Part shown: positions 57,501 through 64,000 of the stretch, piece by piece
How positions within the stretch are numbered: the first letter of the stretch is position 1
How the letters are laid out: the number at the start of each line of letters is the position of its first letter
Source: Undaria pinnatifida
Taxonomy: Eukaryota > Sar > Phaeophyceae > Laminariales > Alariaceae
DNA length: 64,000 bases
Direction of reading: 5' to 3'
Assembly (NCBI GenBank): GCA_012845835.1
Contig: JABAKD010000026.1
Coordinates: 6,069,014-6,133,013, forward strand
Notes under the pieces: model-generated
Told to the model about the DNA's origin: nothing
The model's input: the letters and a program-made list of their open reading frames with translations, nothing else
Databases searched by the model: none
Translations under genes and position numbers: made by a program

Positions 57501-60500
57501 TGTGGGGGCAAGCTACTTGGAAGCAGTAATGTGGGATCACTTTTGCAGTAGTACATAGGAGAAAGCCGCGCCGCCTCGCCCCTCTCACCCCCGGTCCAGG
57601 GCAGTACTTGAGCTTTTCCACGATTTTCGGTTTTCCTATTTCGATGTTCAATTTGCACTTTTCGATTTTCGATTCTCGATTTTTTTCGATTTTCGACTTT
57701 CGATTTAAACGAACATGATTCCCCTTGTGTCTGATTTTATCGCGACTCCAGGCGGAAGAGGCGAATCTTCCGGAGACGATGTGTAGACTGTCGGTAGGCA
57801 TGCAGTCGGTCGAGGAGCTGCGGGTGCTCTTGCGAACGGCGAAGGACCTGATGCTCAACACGCCCAAGTCGTTCCGGAAGATTCTGCGGTCAGCGCTCTA
57901 CGCGAACCTCAGCCAGGTATTAAGAGGACACGGCCGCAACAGAGAGGGGTGCGGTGTTGGTATCGGTGTAAACACCGGGAGAGGGGTTGGAGGGGGCGGG
58001 AAGTGATTGAAACACTGATGTCGCGTTGTTGGTCTCATTTAAACGGCTGGGGGGGAGTGGGTGGAGCAGGTGGCAATTGGCACACTGGGAGGAAATTGGA
58101 GGGTGGGTGGGCGCGGCGGCGGCGGAGCGGGCGGCGGTTTTCCTACTGCAATATTTTTGGTGTGGTTGGACGACGCGCTGGTTAAGATTTCGTTCTCCAT
58201 GCGTTTACCACCGGGTAATGGCGGTGTCCTGTGCTACTGTAGCTAGGCAAGACTTGGGCCGCCCCCGCGTAGTGTCAGTGCCATTAGTTGAGATGTCGCA
58301 TGTCTGAGGCGGTTGGTTGGGGTAGCGAAGGCTTAATGTCGTTGGTCAAGGTATATAATATCTAAGGCCGTTATTCCGTGCATCGCTAGCATAATGTCAG
58401 CTCTCGAGTCCGCCGGGCCCGAGCCCACGACGCTCTTACCCGCCCGCGTGTCATGCCGGTCAGAGCGCCACGTTCTCCCCGGAAACCCCGCTGTGTTTTG
58501 TATCTCTCTTGCCACAACGCTACATGTTCACTGACATGTTCACTGAACTCCCGCTTTTTTTTGTCCCCCCGGCCCTGAAAAAAACACACCGTACCGTCCG
58601 CAGAGCCAGATGAACCTTGTCCTGAACACGCTGCAAGTGTCCTCTTGCATCCCTGTCTCAGCGGAAGAAGTGATCTCGTACATCTTGCACAAGAACCCGC
58701 ACCGTCAGCTCGACCAGGAGTCTGACGCTGATTCTGTCCCCGAGGACAGCCTTGGCGCGGGGGGTCACGCGAAGGGCAACCGGGTCCTCGCGTCCCCTCC
58801 ACGCACCGGGACTAGAGGTGCCGGCGGACCTAAGGGGGGATCAGCGAGCCCGCAGAGGATGGCGGAGCGCGCGGCGATGCGCTCGTTAAGGGGACACCGG
58901 CAGTACATTATTGTGGATTGCCGGCCGAGGCAAGCGTTTGATGCTTGCCGGCTGGCACCCGCCTTGCATCTTAACCCAGACTTGCTGGTGTCGCCAGATG
59001 ACCTCGATGCTAAGCTCAAGGAGTTCATGCCCCTTCAGGTGAAATGTGAATAGATGCATGCTGTGTACGGTATAGGGGTGCTCCTAAAGTTTTATGAGGC
59101 AGAGCTTGTTGTATTTCGCCCCCGCGTTTTTTTTTTTTTTTTCTAGAAAAGGTGAAAGAGCGGCACGATGAGCGAGCGATTCCCGTCGCCTGGCATGCTA
59201 GTAACGGTGGCGGGTGCGAGGTCACAGTGCGTGAGGAGCCTCCGCGCTTGGAGGGGGCTCTTGTACGTGACCCAAGATACGCTTTGATATATTGTGAAAG
59301 TTCAATACCCGATGGATAATCCCATACTGTAGCATTAGCATTAGCATGGTGTACACGGTAACGGTGCGTATGATTTGTGAGACTCGTGGCTTGAGGAGCG
59401 CTCTTGTAGCTTTAGCCCGAAGAGCGGTCTTGAGGACAACGTGAAAGGGCAGCACGACGAGCTATCCCGTACACAGAACTCACTCGCCTGAAGCTTCCGC
59501 ATCTCCTCGGTTGAAGACTTCTTACATATATGTCACCTCCGAAAAGTTATTTCGAGAAGCATGATACTCAACCCGATGAGCGATCCCACAACCTACTGTA
59601 GCTACTGTAGCTACTGTAGCTACTATTAAGTGCTAGACTGTTAGTTATGAAGGAACAATGACATTATAAAGTGCAGTTGGTACTCCAATGATGCCGGGCA
59701 CTTTGCTCAGTTGAGCAGCCTCGTCAGTAGTAAAGTATTTGGCCACAAGTTGCTCCCCTATCGCATCACGTGTTCGCGGCTGGGGGTTTTTAGAGCGAGG
59801 ACCTATGCTTTTATGCGGCAGCCCTGTGTAGTCAAAGTGCCCAACCATGTCCGGCGAACGGTCGTGCGTGTCGTCAGTGACGCACGGTCCCTCTCTTCCT
59901 CGGTTAGAGTGTGGGGAGAGTCGGGGGTGTGTAGGCGGTGCGTATATTAGATAAAATTATTACAACGACGTCAGCTGTGAGTTCGACGAATTTAGGATCG
60001 ATACTCATCTTCGCAAGCTGCGTTGTTATTCGCGGTGCCGTTGCCGGGTTGCTGTCCTGCAGAGCCGATTGGTTGTCTCGTCGGTTGCTGTCCTGCAGAA
60101 CCGATTGGTTGTCTCGACGGTTGCTGTCCTGCAGAGCCGATTGGTTGTCTCGTCGTGGGAGAAAAACATGATAAAATATGGTACTGCTATGGAGCTGAAA
60201 CTTTTTGCACACCGCTCGCTCTATTTCTTTACATTGGCGAGGGCGTGACATAGGCCTCGAGATTGTTTTGGTGGCGCGTTTCTCAAGTGCTGGTGCCGGG
60301 GTGCTGCCCAGCAAATTTCAGTCGGTGCATACGCATTAGTGTTTTTTGTGAAAAATCATGCACAACAGTACTCGTGTCTGTGTACTACGGTGCTTCAGGG
60401 TTTGAAACATTTTGGCGCACCGCTCTATCTCTCTCTTCCCGTGACTTGACAGGGCGTGGCGCACTTCTGCTTGGTGGGGGCAGGGGGAGAGGCGGGGAAC

Positions 60501-60890
60501 GCCGGCCAGCGCAAAAACACCGCACCGTCTGACCTCAGCGGGGAAGCCATGGGCCTCAGACCGACATCCAAGGGCGACTCGCCCGGGGGCACGGCTGCCT
60601 TGAGCGAAATTAACGCAAGGGGGGACCGCGCAAGTGACGGAAGCCTGTCAATAAAATCCGATGCGGCAGTGTCACGAGACAAGGACGGAGGATTTAATTG
60701 GATAGGAGGCTTTTCGAGGGCGTTGTCGCGGGGGCCAGCCAGCCCGGAGGGGAGGGAGGGGGAGGAGATAGGGAGGGAGGAGGACGTGCAGGTGGCGCGT
60801 TTCGTGCTGATGCTGCTCCAGTACAATTTTCCGTATATTAGCCATGTTCGGGGTGACATGGATGCGTGCTTGGAGGAGCTGAGCGCTCAG
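51559..60890 (+). CDS. TBC1D23: TBC1D23-like TBC-rhodanese protein, 3' end not found
   Basis: Eight exons, all phase 0: 51559-52545, 54495-54638, 55205-55357, 56555-56647, 57752-57916, 58604-59038, 59152-59220 and 60453-60890; 828 aa visible. Residues 1-~210 are disordered, with Ala runs encoded by GCA repeats. The TBC domain follows ('KDIWRLLILGR' to about residue 460), then a helical linker and a rhodanese domain ('YIIVDCRP', 'HFCLVGAG', with a ~90-residue insertion). TBC followed by rhodanese, plus 'LLLYHHPRLCRFLD', identifies TBC1D23, a trans-Golgi bridging protein that captures endosomal vesicles with golgins and the FAM21/WASH complex. The Arg finger (V-x-x-D294-x-x-R297) and Gln finger (Y327-K-Q329-G-M) motifs are both present. 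The start is the first ATG (M-D-N-G-G). The acceptor at 58604 could also be 58610. The C-terminal PH-like domain was not found, so at least one exon is missing or lies beyond the window. Confidence 0.88.
53431..53627 (-). repeat. SINE-like dispersed repeat, copy in TBC1D23-like intron 1
   Basis: About 195 bp, reverse-complementary and about 90% similar by eye to 61682-61892. The element ends in a trinucleotide run (AAC here, TTG at the other copy). Shared text includes 'gactcccgatttcactttta' and 'ctccagagtgactggagcc'. A microsatellite-like tail without inverted ends suggests a short retroposon. Confidence 0.75.
56288..56314. repeat. Interstitial (TTAGGG)n tract
   Basis: Four 'GTTAGG' units in a row within intron 3 of the TBC1D23-like gene. 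This perfect tract suggests TTAGGG as the host telomere repeat. Confidence 0.8.
57141..57484. repeat. MITE with 'GGTACCC' inverted ends, tandemly duplicated
   Basis: The first copy (57141-57312) has inverted ends 'GGTACCCCGATTTAAGAGCA' and the complement of 'TGCTCTTAAATCTGGGTACC'. A second copy lacking the left end follows (57337-57484), including 'cgagacgagagcattcggga' and 'aaagccatgtagtgcccacc'. It lies in intron 4 of the TBC1D23-like gene. The duplicated block gives a repetitive false frame on the minus strand. Confidence 0.75.
59904..60008 (-). other. Micro-ORF/5' module, copy 3
   Basis: ATG at 60006-60008 (minus) in the context 'GCAGCTTGCGAAGATGAG' opens a 34-codon frame beginning M-S-I-D-P-K-F-V-E-L-T-A-D-V, nearly the same as the 6126 copy. 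It lies inside intron 7 of the TBC1D23-like gene, on the opposite strand. Immediately upstream (60035-60150) a 37-bp unit is repeated three times. Confidence 0.4.
60035..60152. repeat. 37-bp tandem repeat, three copies
   Basis: Unit 'gttgctgtcctgcag(a/a)(g/a)ccgattgg' followed by 'ttgtctcg(t/a)cg'. Copies differ at one or two bases. It lies directly upstream of the minus-strand micro-ORF at 60008. Confidence 0.85.
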
Positions 60891-60895
60891 GTGAG

Positions 60896-61435
60896 ACGCG
60901 TGCTACGACAGAGGTACAGTACCTATTTGGCCAAAACGTTTGTGGCTGGCGGGGCTCCTACCGTGACACGTGTACAATAGGAGTACATCATCTTCTTTTC
61001 GGGGCCGAATAGGGGTACGGTACCGATTTTTGTAGGGATGCAGCACCCCTTTTTGGCCAAATAGGGGTACAGTACGGTCGTGCCTCTTTTTGACCAAAAC
61101 GTTTTTGGCTGGCGGGGCCCCCACTGCTGTGACTCGTCTACGATAGGGGTATAGTACCTCTTTTCGACCAAATAGGGGTACAGTACCCTCTTTTGCCAAA
61201 ACGTTTCTGCCTGGCGGCGCTCCTACTGTGACGCGTGTACGATAGGGATACAGTAGTAGTATCTCTTTTTGCCCGAAACTTTCTGCGTGACGGGGCGCCT
61301 ACTGTGATGCGTGTACGATAAGGGTACAGTATCACCTTTTGTTGTCCAAAACGTTTGTGTCTGGCGAGTGCTCTTGTGTGTAGGGTAGGGGTACAGTAGT
61401 ACCTCTTTTTAGCCAAACTATTTGTGACTGACGGT
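60896..61435. repeat. Tandem repeat of about 75-90 bp, six to seven copies
   Basis: Units share 'aggggtacagtac', 'ttttggcca(a)aacgttt', 'tgg(c)gggc(t/c)cctac' and 'gtgtacgatagg'. The array begins five bases after the last visible TBC1D23-like exon donor. Translated frames such as 'GTVPLF' are artefacts. Confidence 0.8.
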
Positions 61436-61504
61436 GTTCCTTATTTAGACCAATTTGATTCACACACTGCCTACTGCTGTAATGTCGTTGGAGAAGCCAT
61501 ATGT

Positions 61505-61680
61505 TTCAGTTTTGTCCAAAACCGACGAATTAAAGTACCTACACGATAAAATTTCAGTTTCGTCCAAAACCGACGAATTGAAATACCCATTCGATAAATT
61601 TCAGTTTCGTCCAAAACCGACGAATTAAAACACCTAAACGATAAATTTCAATTTCGTCCAAAACCGACGAATTAAAATTA
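61505..61680. repeat. Tandem repeat of about 48 bp, four copies
   Basis: Unit 'tttcagtttcgtccaaaacc' plus 'gacgaatt(a/g)aa' and a variable 'acgataaa' spacer. It directly abuts the (TTG)n tail of the SINE-like repeat. Confidence 0.85.
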
Positions 61681-61681
61681 C

Positions 61682-61892
61682 CTTGTTGTTGTTGTTGTTG
61701 TTGTTCTCACATTAACTCGCATAATCAAGTCCGTGGTCACAGGACAGGCTCCAGTCACTCTGGAGCTGAGGAATACCCCAGGGAAACACACATACAACCC
61801 AAGGTGGTACACGCATATATCACAGCTGACGCAATTCATGCCTCCACCAGAAACATATAAAAGTGAAATCGGGAGTCAGTCGACGATGTGCC
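61682..61892 (+). repeat. SINE-like dispersed repeat, second copy
   Basis: Inverse-orientation partner of 53431-53627, beginning with a (TTG)n run. The pair could fold or recombine as an 8-kb-spaced inverted repeat around most of the TBC1D23-like gene. Confidence 0.75.
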
Positions 61893-62029
61893 AGGTCCAG
61901 GCCGGTGCATACGTCTCACTACTCACGCCTGGAGAAACCAAATATTCCGATTGCCACCCAAGTAAGACTACCACGTATATATTACACGTAGTATCTATCA
62001 CTACGCGTACGCACGACAGGCATAAGTCA

Positions 62030-62225
62030 ATTGGAGAAAAAGAAACAAAGAAAAGAAAAGAAGATAAAGGAAAGGAAAGAAGAGACAAGAAAAACGAAAC
62101 AAGACGTAAAAGGCAAGCAAAGAGAAGAAAAAGACAAGAAAAGCAAGAAAAGACAAGACAAGAAAGCAAGGAAAGAAGAAGAGAAACAAGAAAAAAGAAA
62201 TAGAAAAAGAAGAAAGAAAAATGTC
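62030..62225. repeat. Purine-rich (A/G) tract
   Basis: About 195 bases almost wholly A and G on the plus strand ('gaaaagaa', 'agacaagaaa' units). It keeps frames open on both strands (Lys/Arg/Glu-rich on plus, Phe/Leu-rich on minus), all spurious. Confidence 0.8.
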
Positions 62226-62341
62226 ATACTAGCAGACCCTAGGAACTGGCTAAGGATGGCATTGGGTTAACAGAGGGTATCCCGTCCATCATCAATGGCA
62301 CCTGGGAGATAACGCAACATGGCGAAGAAGTCAGGGCGGTC

Positions 62342-63390
62342 TTATGCTATCTTGTGACGGCCATTAGAAGGCCCACAACTTTCAATACGATGATGGCCAA
62401 ACCCAGACTTCAGTCTCTTGGGCATGACGCTCCCCCTTCCGCCCCTCCCCCCTTCCTCCCTTCCCCCCCCCCCCCCTCCCCCCCTCCCCCAGTCCCCTCC
62501 CCGCCCCCCCCCCCTTCCCCCTCCCCCCGGCCGCTTAGAGATACCAACGGTGGATGACGCTGCCGCCGCCTTTGCGCGTCGCTCTGCAGCTTTGCGTCTC
62601 TCCGTTTCATGCCAATTCCGCATGAACAACTCGGCTCCCTCCTCTACTCTTCGAAACCATCTGCCAGCCTTCTGAGCAGCCTTTCGCCATCCTTCGAATT
62701 TCATTCCAAAGACCGACATATCCTCCTTCAGATGATCCATCCAGTCTTTCTCTTGCCCCCCTGAGTAGCCCTTACCCCCAACAAACTCCCCAAACATCAC
62801 CCTCTGTGGCAGACGCTCCTCCCCCATGCGTGCCACGAATCCCGCAAACAAAATCCTCCGTTTGCGCACTATCCCCTCAACGCTCTCGGAATCTGTCTGG
62901 GCAAGCGCGTCGGCGTACGATAGGGTGTGGTCGTCGCGCTTCCGTTTCCGCCATCCAAGGCATCGGAGGAGCATGGAACGGTGAACCCGTCGTAGCCTGT
63001 CATAGTCAGGCTTCTTCGGGCTCCACGTCGTGCAACCGTACAGCAGTGTCTCGACCACCTCAGCTTTCAGCAACCGCACCTTCAACCGTAAACGCACACC
63101 CGGGCGATCATAGATTTCCATCTTGTACCGCTGGAAGCACGCCCGGGCCCTCTGAAGACGCCGCGTTATTTCAGTGCTAAAGGTTTCTGTCTGCGGTGAT
63201 AGCCCCGCCCAAGTATACAAACTGGATTGTTTGTTTCTAAACCTGGCCGGCTGCATTGATCGTGAAGGACACCTTCCCCCCGCTTTTGGTTTCCAGGCAC
63301 ATTATCTCTGTTTTTGCCTCGGATAAATTTTTTACCTATACGATACTCTGGGGTCTCTACCAGTGGTTGGACTTTTAGGATTGGATGCAA
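62342..63390 (-). pseudogene. LINE reverse-transcriptase 3' fragment (5'-truncated)
   Basis: The minus-strand frame to 62342 carries the C-terminal part of a non-LTR retrotransposon polyprotein: 'LKVRLLKAEVVETLLYGCTT', 'YDRLRRVHRSMLLRCLGW', 'RKRRILFAGFVARM'. This is the conserved region after the reverse-transcriptase catalytic core. Upstream, the frame must shift at about 63245-63260 to continue ('VPGNQKRGEG'). The catalytic Y-x-D-D, endonuclease and ORF1 are absent. The tail becomes Gly-rich because of a C-rich tract (62460-62530 plus strand). It is a dead, 5'-truncated copy, as is usual for LINE insertions. Confidence 0.85.
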
Positions 63391-63399
63391 CTGGAATAG

Positions 63400-64000
63400 C
63401 GATGATCATTCTCGAGGCTTCAGGCGTTTCGCGTGCTTAGATGGCCCTGCGACTACAGCAGAGCACACGAGCGATCGAAAAGACGCTTTCCTTGCCGATC
63501 GACAGGCGTACAGTACAAGCTATTAGTGGTCTATTGCGCTGTGGTTTCCAACCACGGGTTTTCAACCTCGGGGTTTTGCTTATCGGGATGCGTTTTCGTT
63601 TATTTATCAAAATCAGTTGTTGGGTGAGATATATCATGATTGATGAATGAACCTCATCTCATCTCATAAATAATACTTGTACATGTACGGTACAAGAATG
63701 CGTCGTATGCATCGTTCCTTGGGCGAGGTAGTGCGCACTCCCAGAAGCTGATGAGCTGGGCGGCAGCGTGTCGCGTCCGCTAGGGTAGCGTCGGGGATGC
63801 TTCTCTCTGGTGATGGCTGTGACTTGGGGGGGGAGGGTGGTGTGGCGCTGACAACGCAGCTATTGCTCGACAGGATGATTACCTTTCTCGACGAGTGACG
63901 TCGAGGCGCCTTTGTGCTGCCTACTCCAGAATTCGGCTCAAAATGGTGTTTGTAGTTGATGCCTTCCTGATGATAATTCGGCTCAAAGTGGTGTTTGTAG
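63400..64000. other. No gene recognised at the right edge
   Basis: Short frames on both strands near 63430-63650 lack domains. The last 60 bases hold a near-duplicate of 'aattcggctcaaa(a/g)tggtgt' (two copies at about 63931 and 63977), possibly the start of another tandem repeat. Confidence 0.35.

Noticed and set aside
62027-62227. Phe/Leu-rich 'membrane protein' frames
   Set aside because: Products of the purine tract read on the minus strand.

Overview
This is eukaryotic nuclear DNA, most likely from a brown alga or a close photosynthetic stramenopile. Genes are sparse and split into short exons by long introns (usually 0.4-2.5 kb). They sit among retrotransposon relics, inverted-repeat elements, minisatellites and interstitial TTAGGG-type tracts. 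A ciliary gene (ZMYND12-like) implies a flagellate stage. The lineage call is inference from architecture and gene content; no rRNA or organelle marker is present.

Layout. 1-6.0 kb: diverged T-rich repeats, then a tandem array of tRNA-derived (SINE-like) units at 2.2-3.4 kb interrupted by a GC-rich segment. 6.6-10.25 kb (minus): six in-phase exons of a RhaT-family (L-rhamnose/proton symporter-like, DMT superfamily) membrane transporter whose N-terminal exon I could not place. 10.3-27 kb: gene-poor and repeat-rich. It holds an internally deleted Copia-like element with two LTRs (19.84-20.80 kb), ACCCG-rich minisatellite elements, and a decayed, internally deleted Ty3/Gypsy pol (23.37-25.27 kb). 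27.5-30.8 kb (plus): a two-exon gene for a small basic protein ending in a CaaX box. 31-37 kb: mostly repeats with two coding-like 3' exons of unknown identity.

37.27-46.13 kb: a head-to-head gene pair. ZMYND12-like (minus, six exons, 346 aa) has a MYND zinc finger that has lost most zinc ligands. The 2H phosphoesterase/LigT-like gene (plus, five exons, 266 aa) has both HxT motifs intact. About 240 bp separate the two inferred start codons. 48.65-48.91 kb (minus): a small signal-peptide/single-TM protein. 51.56-60.89 kb (plus): eight in-phase exons of a TBC1D23-like TBC-rhodanese protein (828 aa visible, C-terminus not found). It keeps canonical Arg-finger and Gln-finger motifs that I recall as absent from the human protein. 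62.3-63.4 kb (minus): 5'-truncated, frameshifted LINE reverse-transcriptase tail.

Exons were placed by hand from family similarity, GT/GC-AG sites and phase agreement, so boundaries are predictions. The genes do not form an operon-like system and nothing proves a novel defence or mobile system. The most interesting items are the degenerate MYND finger, the apparently catalytic TBC1D23 orthologue, the inferred GC-AG intron whose donor is copied inside the intron, and a three-copy 5'-end/micro-ORF module encoding a shared M-S-[IF] ... F-x-[ED]-L-T-A peptide.
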